The notes: a model not told the origin generated them from the sequence alone. A stretch of 64,000 nt of DNA from Halictus rubicundus (GCF_050948215.1 NC_135157.1:4402001-4466000); one strand, 5' to 3'; positions 47,314-59,527 are shown, counted from the stretch's first letter. Made by a program: numbers and translations.

Positions 47314-47723
47314 TTAAAATCGCAGTATTATTTTGATCGTGGTCGGAGCAACTTCTTCTCGTTCGCTGTCACGATTTCGTAAAGTGTGTTGTGTATGTAG
47401 TGTTTAGTGATTGTGTAGAAGTGCGGCGTTTCGTGCTTCGAAAATAGGCTCCGAAAGACAGGCACAATTATTCGAACGTATTCGCGTGAATCAATAATAG
47501 TGTGCTGTGGACCCGACGGAGGAGCAGACGATTCTGAAAAATATGTAAGTGCACTTTTCATTAGCATTTTATAATGTAGGTTTAGTATTCGTATGTATAA
47601 CATTGGATACAAGGTTTTCTTTCATATTTTGCAACTTCAAATTTATGATCCGAATGGACAAGGTGACAATAACTTGGTACCGGCCTAGCGACGAATGCCC
47701 CTTTAAATTTCGTATTCGTAATA

Positions 47724-47896
47724 AAATTTACGCGATATATGTCCAAATCACGGGTCTAGACAGGGACAGATATCGGCCAGGAGATACTATTCTTTGATCC
47801 ACGCCGAACGTAGAAAATGACGGTTCTATACGGACGGTGGATAGTTCTGAGACTTTTATCGGCTAGTCATTTGGGACATGTATAAAGTAAATACTG
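47724..47896. mobile_element. Family A MITE, copy 6
   Basis: Left TTTACGCGATATATGTCC, right AAAGTAAATACTG|TA. It shares the TTCTATACGGACGGT block with copy 2. Length about 173 bp; the first bases of the left end are eroded. Confidence 0.8.
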
Positions 47897-48019
47897 TACA
47901 GATAATTATACAGACAAAAATAGCCTCTCTAAGATGGGAAGATTCTTACCACATTTCAAGAGAACCGGATGGTATTATAATCAATTAAAGCAACATTCCG
48001 AGAAGACAGCAACGCTCTA

Positions 48020-48480
48020 ACTCAGCGCTGGTCATGTCCCAAAAAAAAGGCTGTGTACGAGTTGTAAAACGTCCGCGTGTTGGGGGCCCGAGCAGCCCAA
48101 AAGCAGCCGACGTTTATTCCAGAGTTCGAATCGCAGGGCCCGGGGACCAATGTCCCTCCCTCGCGTCGAAAACGTAACATTACCGCGGAACCGTCGCAGC
48201 TCGGGGGGCATTCCTGAGGTCTGCGCAACGCTCGGTTCGCGTTACCTCGCTGCCAGGGGATGGAATTCCAATCGTAGGTGGTGCCGAACCAGGGAGGAAG
48301 CGGGTCTTTGTCCTCGGGGACCACTGAACGCCGTATCCGACGGCGCGACGCCCGGCAATTAGGGATCCTGGCCCGCGGTCAGGATTGCCAGAATATTTGC
48401 CAAACGCAAACCGACCAGGACGGCATGGCAGTTCGTCGAATCGACGGGTGCCATCGCCGTCTAGGAATTTCGTGGGTGGG
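48020..48480. other. CpG-rich island, no gene recognised
   Basis: A GC-rich block with open frames on both strands (for example 48278-48712 + and 48022-48324 -) but no recognisable domain or splice pattern. Confidence 0.3.
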
Positions 48481-49002
48481 TCTTAACACGTTACCAGCGC
48501 CACGCCATCATGCACCACAGTCCTCCGAGAAATCTGATCAATTTTTTATGTGGAGCCGCAACTACAGGATTATCAAAATAAGACTGTTGACAGCTATCTT
48601 TGACAGTTTACAACAGCCTTGTTTTTTCTACGTTCTTTCCAGATTTTACAAAGGAGTTGAGTATTGGCGGCCATTTTATCGTGGAAAAATATACAGTCGT
48701 ATAGCGTGTTGAAATTATTAAAATTTATATGGAAAATAATGCATGCTCAAGGTTAGAATATTTCATTAAATCCAACGTGCCACCTTTATTATATTATGAA
48801 ATATAATGAACTCTGTGAATGTTAACAATATCAACACTGCACTCAAAAGCTGTTAATAGACTATTTAATACCTGAGCTCTAATTAAAAGGAGCTCGATAA
48901 TTTTCTTTTAAATAATAATTTTAGAAGAAGTTGTTACATTATACACATTGACTAATTTTTAAGAAATTCTCAATTGTCGATCATTGATTTCAAAAGGACT
49001 AG

Positions 49003-49262
49003 GATCAGGGACACAATTACTGTGGAAATACCAATTACTGTGCCTATATCAATTATACGTATTTTTAAAGGATCATGAATATTAAAAAAGAGATATTAAA
49101 TCATTTTCATTAAAATCAGTTTATCTACCGACACTAATAGGGTAAGGGACCCAATTGCTGTGGGGGTACCAATTACTGCCTATATTAATTATACTTATTT
49201 TTAAAGCACAATAAATATTAAAAAAGAGATGTTATGTAACACATATATTAACTGTGTATATT
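49003..49262. mobile_element. Two partial family D MITEs in tandem
   Basis: AGGATCAGGGACACAATTAC at 49001-49020 and AGGGTAAGGGACCCAATTGC at about 49139. Each is followed by TACCAATTACTG, TATTAATTATACTTATTTTT and AATATTAAAAAAGAGAT in the same orientation. Only left arms are present, so both are truncated or one is a duplicate of the other. Confidence 0.75.
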
Positions 49263-49749
49263 AAGTGTTATGATGTGCGCTATTACTTGAGACAACGAAA
49301 TGTCTACAATTAATCTAATTTATGTGTAATCAATTATAATCAATTGACAAAATAATCTCAGCATAAAGCAATTCTTTGCATCGTGTTTATCCATTGATAT
49401 CATTCAAACTGTACAACTGAATAAAATATTTAAGTAGATACCATTAGATGGACCTTTATGCAACGTTTAATAAAAAAAAAAAAAAAAATAGTCACAGTAA
49501 ATAAACAAGAATTCCACGCTAATATTATAGGACAAAAGCACTGGTTCTTTTTGTCAGCTACACTAACCATCAGCTTTCCAAAAAAGAACCGCCCCTCAAA
49601 AAAGACTCCGTTTACCATATTAATCCTAATAATATCTAATCCCAGTCATTTAAATCGCAAACACGGTCGTACAAGTCATCCTACCTGTCCTAAGAGATCT
49701 ACATGGAAAAACAAAGGAGTTGCGAATAGCAGTGTGAAATAATTGGCAC

Positions 49750-52250
49750 GTGCCGGGAACGGGGTTCCATCAATGTGAAATTTTCAAGGGAGAACCGTTT
49801 GCGCGCTACGTGTTCAACGTTCGAAAGGTAATAACAATAATCAAGCGGTCACAGTTCCAGGAAGAATCGTGCATTTCCGACCGCTTAATGGAGAGACTCG
49901 CAATTAAAAAGAATCGTGAGGGGCACAAAGGACCGTGACCGAAAACCACGAAAAAACGGTCCGGCCGATCGGCCGGCTAAGAACGAGACACGTACCGAAA
50001 GTGTTTTAATAAAAGAGGACAAGCGACGCATTAGGGTAATCGCCCCGTTAAATAATTCATCGCGCGCGGGCCATTCAAATTAATAACGTATTACCGGAAT
50101 CGGTCCTCCAATCGAGCTCGAATGCGGGGATTGCTTTGTATACTCTATCATTTCCGCAGTGGTTCTCCTCCGCGCTTCACTCTCGAGCCATTTTTTAGAT
50201 ATATTAGCAGCTATACAAATTATATTGATGCCTATAATCATTTCTCTTCATATTGAATGGGATTTAACAAATAATTCTAGTCCCCGTAGCTTCGTCTTTT
50301 TTTTCCACGACCGAACAACTCGAGAGTCTGCTTTACAAGAAAATTACAATTTCTCACCCCCTTCAATCATAGATATTATTTCCATTCATAATGTTAAAAC
50401 TACAGAGTAATTGCTAGTTACACGAAATGGAGCCGAGATCGCACAATTCTTTTGTTTGGTGGGAGTCGTTAATATGCAACAAACGACGATTCCGTGCAAT
50501 AGATGAGGTTGCAACTAGCGAGGTTTTTCTGTATATTGCTTTGTAAGATAATACTGCAACTATTCACACTTTCAGTTCATTCGAAACTTTCCGATGAAAA
50601 TATTTATACAAGTAATTATGAAAGAAAAAATTAGGAACCAGTAATTCGTCTGGTTAGGTAGTTCCAGCGTAAAAGATTTAAATCCCTTCTCTTAGCTGGT
50701 TGGCACAGATAATACAACTTTTCAATTTTTAAATTCGAAGAAACGATCGAGGCGAGAATTCCAGACGTGGAAAACAGAATATTTCAGCAACATTGTCTGC
50801 CTAAATGGTATTTATTTATTTATTTTTTTTTTTTAAATAATAAATGGTGATTGGAAGGCACTCGAAAACCTGCCAATCGTTGCGAAAGCCTGCAGCAAGG
50901 TGCATGCGCACCGCTGCCAGTCCAAATCGCATACAAATGAGGAAAGGACGGGCCTCGAAAACAGAGAGACGTGCCTTAGCATACGCCGCGTCCCCGTAGC
51001 CGCGTGTAATCATTCTCGGAAGGGCGATTCCGTGGCCGAGGGATGATGATGATAATAATAATTTGAATCGTGGCCACTTAGCATATGTGTAATTTACCGC
51101 TTAAGATGATTTCGGCGTCTCTACGGCTTGGCTCCTCCTCGGCCTCGGACCCGGCAGAAGCCAGAAATTCGTAATCACCAGGGGTTAAAGCCGCAGGCGA
51201 AGGACTGCCCAGAGACACGGCCATTCGGCGGAATGAAATGTGAGGGAAATCGCGAGTAATTTGTATCCATTTCGCTAGCGAAGTCGAGGAATTGCCGCTC
51301 GTGTTGAGCCGAGCGTTGGAGACTTCAACGCCCGCAAGCGCGAGCACTTTCGCCCGCAATCTGAACCGAGAAACCAAGTCTTTGCCTTTTCCATTCGTCT
51401 GGCACATAGGGTACTTGTCCCATTAGTGTGCTTTCGTATTTTAATAAGCAATAAAACTTACCTTGAAGAAGTAAGTAGCGAAATTATTTTTCTAAATTAA
51501 ATTAAACTATTCATCTATATGTCACAAAGGAAAATATTGCTTTCTTTAACTCTTGAAGTGTATTAGACATTTTTCTAATGATGCACATTACATTTTCAAT
51601 AGGTTTACCCAAACACCGTATTAAGAAAGTTAAGGAACGTCTGTTTAACAGAATTAAATAAATAGATAATTAAGGATTTACAATAAATAAGGTATACATT
51701 ATATTATGCAACTGTATAATTATGTGCGTTTTAAACTGAATCCAGTAATCCCGCAAGATTTTAAGGATTGTCCATATTTGTGTGACCTCATATTTGCTTG
51801 TTTTTGTCAAACCTAACCTCATTTTGACTTCGAAACAGTCAATACCAGTTATATATTTTACAGTATATTTCACGTCTGCATGTTTCTACTTTCATAGCTA
51901 AAGAAATCATAAGAACACTTATTTTAAAAAGAACAACAATTTTTAAGGGAGAGGACAGTCACATTAATTAGAGGCACACAAATATGCACATTAACTGGGG
52001 ACACGCTAGTGTGTTCAAAGAATTTTTAAAGGCACACTGATCGGGATAAAAACAGTTATTTTTATTTTAATTGTATTATTGTGAAATATTACTATTTTTT
52101 AATTAAAAAAAAACATTCTAATTAAAAAGAAAGAGTTTGAAAATCAATATAAATTTTGAACAGATCTAATTGAAATCTACTAATTCATTCATGAATTGAC
52201 AAGTTAGCTCTTCATGGCACAGTAATTGGGACAAATGTCCTATAATATTA
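49750..52250. other. Intergenic stretch, no gene recognised
   Basis: CpG-rich blocks at 49.75-50.15 and 50.85-51.4 kb alternate with AT-rich DNA. A 109-codon minus-strand frame at 51078-51407 sits in one block. It shows no recognisable domain and is not called. Confidence 0.35.
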
Positions 52251-52480
52251 GGTACTGGAAAAAATTCGTGAATTTAATACGATGATTTGCATGTGTAACG
52301 CATAAAGTTAGCATCTCCAGAAAATTTGTGCAACTTTCAACCGTTTTATACACCCTGTGCAAGCTTAGAAAAGCGTTGAAAAGCGTCATTAAAGTCAATG
52401 ATGACAACGTTCTTAAATAAAACTAGATTTTAAAAAAAAATTTTGACCTAAGAATCCGCACGTACTTTTTCCAGTTCCCA
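52251..52480. mobile_element. Possible short TIR element
   Basis: GGTACTGGAAAAAATTCGTG near 52251 is inverted at about 52461 as GCACGTACTTTTTCCAGTTC. The ends match imperfectly over about 20 bp. No target duplication is clear. Confidence 0.35.
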
Positions 52481-52559
52481 ATGTAATATATTTATGTATG
52501 TAAATATATTGTATTCTTCATTTTGTAATAAAGAAGTTAAAAACTGCTGCCAGAAGTAC

Positions 52560-54300
52560 CCACTATTATCGTGTCGCTAAAGTGGCACAAATTTAAGGAG
52601 AGCATAATAGGGAAGAGTATAATGATCGTGAATATAATGTGTTCAAACACATATAATTTCGGTGGTTTGTTCGTCGCGGCTATTTAAAATGGCGTGCGTC
52701 GAGCATTCTGCGAAATATGGGATTCGTTGTTTTTAACTATGGCGATTAGAACTATGGCGGCAGATCTTCGCGTGACAAAAGATGATAAACAGTTCGAGGA
52801 GAATTCTGAAGATGAAAACACGTGGCTCGAATGGATGTGAAAAAAAAAGAATTGATTATAGGTCCGTATTATTATAGATATTTTCGCGAAAATATTAACA
52901 TGAATTCATAAATGGCCACGTCATACGATCACGAAAGATTCGTGTCGGAGGAAAGTGAACAGGCCCCTTAACACAGCTACGTGCATAAATAACTTGAAGT
53001 ACGAAATTATGAGGATATTAGAGGACAATAATGAAGCGTTTACACAGATATTTCCATATACATGGAGTTTCCGTCGGATTAAGACTGACAGAGAATTATT
53101 TGCTGAGCGTTATGAATGATATTACACGAGAAACGGGAGGAGTCACATAAATGTCGACGATAATTAATTACTTGACCGAATATGGAGTTGTTAGAACATT
53201 GTTGCTCATTTCTAAATCGAGAAAGTTCATGCAAGTTTACATTTTCATGGAGACAATGTCATTGCCCTATTAGAGGTTCCATTATATTATAAATATCTAC
53301 GCTTCAATTGATAAAGACAATTTTTCCTTTATTTTTTTTTTTTTTTGTGGGTCGATACATGTTTACGCCGAGTTTAATACTTTATCACTATACGATGCAA
53401 AAAGTAGGTTATTGCATTAAAAAAAAAATCGACATGACGTAAAAATGTCCCAAACACTTCCCCCCACTAAAGTCATTTAAATTTCATGTTGCGAAATTTT
53501 CATAGAGTATACAGTTGAATAGGAGGTAATCGAGTCAGCTGAAACACTCTGTACACAATTTTTCGTATTTAATGTGTGCTCCAATAATGCGTTCCGCAAT
53601 CATATCGCACGACTTTGATAGAATATTTTTTGCTAGGGGTAGTAGTTACATAATTTTTTATCCAGAGGAGTGTACGACGTCGGGGGGTGAACAGGAACGA
53701 GAGCTATCCCAACGAGAGAGTTCCTTCCTCCCGCGCAGACGGAGCAGAAGTCGCTGGAGGGGTTCCGGCGCGTCGGACAATTAAATCTTTTTAATCGTCC
53801 CGCGTAATTGGACCGAATTAGTGATGCCGTCCATCCAACGGCGGATCCCACTCCCTGATTATCGCTCGTCGCCGGACCAAATAACAGAGAGATAAAGCGG
53901 TATCGGAGGGGACGGCCGAATGGAAAAGAAGAAGAGGAATGGGACCGTGGCGGCCCGAGCGAAAGACCGACTCCGGAGCAGAGGGGAGCACTTAGCGGAA
54001 TACGTCCCGGTGATTATTGGCCGTGATAATGATCGAGTCGCTGCGAGTTGTCTATGGCGTGATTGTAGGTCGCGACGGTGATCCTTAGGCCATGTGCGAG
54101 GGTGGTTATTAAGAGCGACCGGTTCCAACCGAGAGCATCAAGGACTCGGATTAGAGAAGAGCGCGGTGGTCCACGACGCAGCTCGGTGCACGCATAGAGA
54201 CATTAGCTTTGCGACCTTCCACAGGAATGTCTCGCTTCTGGTTGCGTTTCTTCGCGCGGTGCGTTAAGTGGTGAGGTAAATAACCCCTTTACCGATTTAC
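52560..54300. other. Intergenic stretch, no gene recognised
   Basis: AT-rich to 53.5 kb, then a CpG-rich block (53.66-54.28 kb). Poly-T/poly-A runs at 53331-53346 and 53420. Short broken frames near 52.7-53.1 kb might be a decayed transposon, but I see no diagnostic motif. Confidence 0.3.
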
Positions 54301-54305
54301 ACCTT

Positions 54306-54765
54306 CACTGCAGATCCTTACGCAAAAAAAAAAAAAACAATTTTCTAAATCGATCTTTCTGTTTCGCGTTTGAGCAGTCTTAATCTCCATCGAGGCTATT
54401 TTGCGAGTCCAAGGCAATTAGGAGAAACAAATAATTTTAACCCTTAGCACTCGAGTAAAAATTGATATATCATTAGTCAAAATATTATTTCCATTATTAA
54501 ATTTGTTCATATTTGAGAAATTACTAAACATTTAAGTATCGTACAAGTAGATTGCATCAGGTTCATATGCATAAAATTTAAAAAATCATACAGGGTAGAA
54601 GTATTCCAGTTTACATGAAATGTTTCGTTTCCGAGTTAAAATAGTTCCGAGTGGGGAGGGTTAACAGATCGGAAATAGTGTAATAGTATTGTTAAATTCT
54701 TCCAATGTGTTCACAGTTTTGTGCTTCATGCAATTTTTTGTCAGAAATACAGTAAATCCGCAGTG
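54306..54765. mobile_element. Family C MITE, copy 11, carrying nested family E
   Basis: Left CACTGCAGATCCTTACGC, right ACAGTAAATCCGCAGTG|TA. At about 460 bp it is enlarged by the 220-bp insert at 54441-54660. The ends match the CACTGCGG variant of family C (compare 848). Confidence 0.7.
54441..54660. mobile_element. TTAA-flanked MITE, family E, copy 2, nested
   Basis: TTAA|CCCTTAGCACTCGAGTAA at left, TTCCGAGTGGGGAGGG|TTAA at right. TTAA at 54437 and 54661. It shares the AAATTTGTTCATATTTGAGA-type interior with copy 1 but is shorter at the left. Confidence 0.8.
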
Positions 54766-55149
54766 TACTGATCATAATCTCATTAATATTCGAACACTCA
54801 TTTTGAACGAGATTAACGTTTTTAAAACTGGACCAAACGACTTTAATTTCCTATTGAGAAGTTAGGAGGATCAGTTTTATTTAATGACATCAAAATTGTT
54901 GTGAATGAAAATAAATTGTGGTACGGTAATTTTGAGCGTTGCTTCAAAAATTTTCATTCTAGTGCAACGGGTTAAAAAATTAAATGTTAAAGAAAATCTA
55001 TATCTAATTATTAATATCTTGATTGCATTTGTGTGCAATTTCAGGAACTACTTCAATACTCACCCTTTGAAATTTGAAAAAACGTGTTTTCTTTTAAAGA
55101 AATCGTAAAGCTTAAAATGGATGACTATTGCATGTTTCTCAAGTTATTA

Positions 55150-56640
55150 TCAAGAACGTTCACCTTCTTTCAGCCATTTCTATCGCTCCGTGGACCGCGG
55201 CATCGAGCGCTGTAGAGAGACACTCTGCAATAACGAATTGCAAAGTGGAATGAATTGCAGATAAATGGCACGAACGAGTGCATTTCCGTTCGACCATCGT
55301 GGCCGGCGCATAAATTTTATTAATAACCTCGCGTCGCGAGCAGGATGGCAGGTAACAACACCAGCTCGCTAATTCCGAGCAGGATTCGCAGAGCAGTGTT
55401 TACTCGACGATGATTTCCGAGGGCCCAGATTCTTTCCGCTGACGGGGGTATTTAGTCGGACGTATTTACCCTGAGGAGACAATGTAATGGGTCGGCAATT
55501 AGACGGGGAACGATTAAAACTGGCCCTTAATTGGCCGCGGCGGAGCCTCCCGAGCGATTCACACTCGCGTCCCCCATCATCCCTCTTCGTCGATCCGTGT
55601 TCACCCGTCTCGGACTCTTCTTTATTCTCCCATCGAAACCCCCCTTCCTCTTCATCTTTTTCCCTGTCCAGTCGAACAACCATCTTCTCACCGCCTCCGC
55701 CTGCCACCCTGCGGCGATAAATCACGCGAGCTCGTGCAAGTAGTAACTAGTAACCAATTCGCGTTTGTACGACTCCCGTGAGATATTAGCTATTACAAAG
55801 ACTTATGGCGCGGAACCACCCTCGCCCTCTGGCTACGAGGCCCGCAATGATCGTGATCGACCTTGATTAATTGCGACGCGAAGATTCCCGCTCGCACGTT
55901 TCGCGGTCAGGTAGCTCGCAGTGACATGGCTTTTCTGGCATGACGATAGAGTAGGGCAATACACTCGATATTTGTGACAAATTTATCTCTGCTGCTCGAT
56001 GCAACCCTTGAGAAACCCAGAAGCTTCGTTGCTAAGTGTAACATGATACGAGATTTTGTTACTGATCCAGTGACAATACTCTTTTATTTCTAATGGACAC
56101 GACATTAATTAATTGCACCAATATTGCATATTTTACTTATTTAAGTTACATTCTTTAGTAATTTCATAGTCGCAAGGTATGTAGGAACAATTGTGGTATT
56201 TTGCAACTTTTCTAAATAGTTTAGTAAAAGTTTATATGAGAATATAATCGAATTATGTGTTACAGCAAGTCCTAAAATAAAAGAGAGTGAACTCTTTGGA
56301 CCGCAAAAGGTAAAACACGTAAAACGATGTGTTAGGATGATTTTGCAGCACCGTTAGAATCATTTTGCGTAATTCTGCAGCACCGTTAAAAATATTTGTT
56401 GACAGAATCTTGCTTTAGATCAGAAATATAGGGTGTTTGATATGGATTATATTGACAGAAATTGGTTCTTGCAATTAGGGATGGGGTAGATGCATTATCT
56501 GTGCAGTAACTTCCACCATCAGCATGACTACCTTGCCACAAACGTATTATGATCCTCATTCAACATTCTCGTGGTGGAAGCAGAGAGAACAGAAAATATA
56601 GAGCATTTGATGAAGACTACAATGAAATGGGCAGAAGTTG
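55150..56640. other. Intergenic stretch with CpG-rich island
   Basis: The CpG-rich block 55.15-55.95 kb has a strongly pyrimidine-rich centre (55560-55700), which explains the long open frames on both strands there. The remainder is AT-rich with no recognised feature. Confidence 0.35.
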
Positions 56641-56734
56641 TGGTTTACAATTAACCCCTTGCTTTACAATTTAACTCTAAAGATTAAAACGTACTACAGT
56701 GTTTACTCTATTGGTGTTTACTCTCTTCTAGTTC

Positions 56735-57165
56735 TGAGTAAAAAACTATTGACCTTCATTAGCCCTAAAACTAATAATTAATCAGTAATTTCACTTTATT
56801 TCCTGAAAATTTTCTTACAAAGAAAAAAAGAATCATTTAATTTTCTTTTTATTTTTCTAACCTGATACTACGCGAAGAAAATTTTCAGGAAACAAAGTAG
56901 TTCAGTAGTTTAATTTTCTTACAAAGAAAAAAAAATCATTTAATTTCTTTTTATTTTTCTAACCTGATACTACGCGAAGAAAATTTTCAGGAAACAAAGT
57001 AGTTCAGTAGTTTAATTTTCTTACAAAGAAAAAAAAATCATTTAATTTTCTTTTTATTTTTCTAACCTGATATTACGCGAAGAAAATTTTCTGGAAATAA
57101 AGTGAAATTCCTCGTTCATTATTAGGTTTAGGGCTAATGAAGGTCAATACTTTTTTACTCAGAAT
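56735..57165. repeat. Inverted repeat enclosing three 102-104-bp tandem units
   Basis: The outer left segment GAGTAAAAAACTATTGACCT... TTAGCCCTAAA (56741 on) is inverted at 57118-57160 (GGGCTAATGAAGGTCAATAC). Between them units start at 56808, 56912 and 57014 with AATTTTCTTACAAAGAAAAA and contain CTGATACTACGCGAAGAAAA. A foldback whose inner portion has been tandemly amplified. Confidence 0.85.
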
Positions 57166-57380
57166 TCGACATTCTTCCATATTTTGGTATAAAAAATATA
57201 GTATTTCATTTAAAAAAACAAAGTCGACCTTCAAATCTCCGAAACACTTCCACCTGTAAAAAAAAATAAATACACTAAATTGTGTACCCCTTCAGACCAT
57301 GCAACTTCTGTATACAAAACTTTTTCTTGCAACGCATCCTTTGGAAGTTATATAGGTGTGCAAGTTGCGTGGACCACCCT

Positions 57381-57568
57381 CTATATGTCCCACATGCCTA
57401 GCCGATAATAGTCCCAGAACTATCCCCACTGCCGCGGGGTATATACTGTGAGGGGCCATGAACCGAGGCCCCTAGAGCTTCGCTGTGAAAGGATCAGAGA
57501 ATAGTATCTCCTGGTCGATAATTTCCCTGGCTAGACCCGTGTTTTGGACATAAATCGAGTAAACACTC
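57381..57568. mobile_element. Family A MITE, copy 7 (left end truncated)
   Basis: Starts at TATATGTCCCACATGCCTAG and ends ATCGAGTAAACACT. The middle CCCCACTGCCGCGGGGTATA block is kept. The first about 12 bp of the terminus are missing. Confidence 0.8.
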
Positions 57569-57756
57569 TATTTAATTTTTCCTAGCGCTCTATATAAGCA
57601 ATAATCGAGATAAAACCAATTTGTATTGCTTTAGAATCAATGTAAAATGGTAGAGTTGTTGCTGAATGAGGTATTATATGTCAGTTGATGATGGAAAGTT
57701 AAAAACAGGCCAGTCTGGCATTCGAAATCCATGACGTCTCCGAGACCTCATTTTAA

Positions 57757-58238
57757 GGCGGTGGCCCCGCCGTGCATCCCCTCCCTAACTCCGTACGCGT
57801 ACACGAGATTTGCAAGGGTACGGGAGGCCCGCTCTCATTTGTTAACAATGCAAAAATAGTACTGTTCTGTAGTCAAAATCGCTAGATAAAAGTTCAATCT
57901 AGGGTGGAAAGGTCCTCAGAAGTCCTACTTTTGCGTTTTTTAGCCGTAATTTAGGAAAGGTCCTACGAACTCCATACGAGCTCTGAATCTCTCGATATTT
58001 ACGATAATGTCACTCGACAAGCAGTATGCTGCTGAATATTGCAAATTACGGCTAAAAAACGCAAAAGTAGGACTTCTGAGGACCTTTCCACCCTAGATTG
58101 AACTTTTATCTAGCGATTTTGACTACAGAACAGTACTATTTTTGCATTGTTAACAAATGAGAGCGGGCCTCCCGTACCCTTGCAAATCTCGTGTACGCGT
58201 ACGGAGTTATGGGGGGGATGCACGGCGGGGCCACCGCC
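57757..58238. mobile_element. Near-perfect palindromic element, 196-bp arms
   Basis: The left arm 57757-57952 (starting GGCGGTGGCCCCGCCGTGCA) and right arm 58043-58238 are inverse copies with only about three mismatches, all near the CCCCTCCCTAAC/CCCCCCCATAAC site. The loop is 90 bp (57953-58042). Both ends abut TTAA (57753 and 58239), consistent with a TTAA target duplication. No coding capacity. The transcript of either strand would fold into a roughly 196-bp hairpin. Confidence 0.95.
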
Positions 58239-58242
58239 TTAA

Positions 58243-59100
58243 GGCGAGGAGTTAACGACCGGGAGGGATGCAATTATCAAAAATTCTCGAAAAAATCTAA
58301 ATCTCAATCAGGAAAACGGTATTCCCAGGAGAAGGTGCAGAGCGAGTCGGTGGCTGGGAAGCATTAAAATTCCTCGATTCAGCCGGGAGTCGGGTGGAGT
58401 AAAGCCTGAGGAACGCATCCTCCCGCAACGGCGCGGCGGCCGAAATTAGAGAAATTAGATTCGCCGCGGGATTCTTTGGTAAGGGACGACGTCGGTCGAA
58501 TCCGGGAGCTGTCCCGCGCAGGATCAGATATCGTCCAGCCGAAGATTCACGCAGGGGAGGGTGGGGGGCCCGGAGGCTCCCTCGAATCATCTCACAGAAT
58601 CTTGTCTCGTCCGTGGTTCACCGGGACGTTCTCTCGCGACGGGGCACCGCGCAGGAGCAGTCGTTTATAATCAGGATCAGTCGCCGTGTCCTTTTTCGCG
58701 TCTCCTCCCGCGGCAGGGACCGCGGAGTCCTCCTCTTCTTCCCGGCCCAGGACGTCCCGCTGCTCCTGCGGCCGCCGCGTATCTTCCCGGGACACCGGGG
58801 ACAAGGCAGTAACCTCTAATTAAAATTAACGATAATAAGGACGCGAGGTAGCCGGCCACGTTACCCCCCTCGAATCCCGGCTACTGTCAATTAAGCCCCG
58901 GTCACGGTGATACCACGTATCTCATGCTCCCCTGCTCTTCACCTCCTTGACTGGCCGCGATGTCAGAGGTTCTGCGACTTGGGACACATCGAAATCGAGG
59001 AAACTCACGATGATTTACCGTGATCACATCGAAATCAGGATTTAGTAGTTTAGAATCAATGCAACATTTTTAAAAGTTGAAAAAAAGTATCATTAGGGAT
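58243..59100. other. CpG-rich island, no gene recognised
   Basis: Strongly GC-rich (58.2-58.95 kb) with many overlapping open frames on both strands, as expected from composition. No domain or convincing splice structure was recognised. Confidence 0.3.
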
Positions 59101-59527
59101 AGAGGAAGAGACCGTTATATGCTCTCCCTCTCCCCCCTTGCAGGTAATGTGGCCCCCTTGTAATTTTTGATATTACAACATAGACATTTAGCGGAGAATA
59201 GTATAGTTTGTTCTGTCTACTGGATTTATATGGAAGGAAAGAAATTTACTCTAGATAATATATTGTTTCTGCCAATACGAGCATAAGTAACATAACCTGA
59301 AGAATAATAGTTTTTCGTCGTCACATAAAAGAACTATGTCTTGCGAATTAAATAAGTAATAATGTTGTGTGCTGGAATATATTTGATAAAAATTACGTAG
59401 AATCGATATTCATACACTGGCTTACGAAAGTGTTCGAACGTCCTTTAAAACAGTATATCTTTTTTTAAATTGGACCAAACCACCTGACTTTTTGTTTTAG
59501 CAATTAGAAGAGTTCGTTTACCGAATG

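Noticed and set aside
51078..51407. 109-codon minus-strand frame
   Set aside because: No recognisable domain or splice partners, and it sits in a CpG-rich island where stops are rare.
55388..55400. CAGTGTTTACTCGA match to the family A terminus
   Set aside because: Only about 14 bases match, with no following element sequence. May be a relic but cannot be supported.
55369..55725. 118-codon minus-strand frame, Glu/Gly/Arg-rich
   Set aside because: Reads a purine-rich tract; complementary frames are open as well, so composition explains it.
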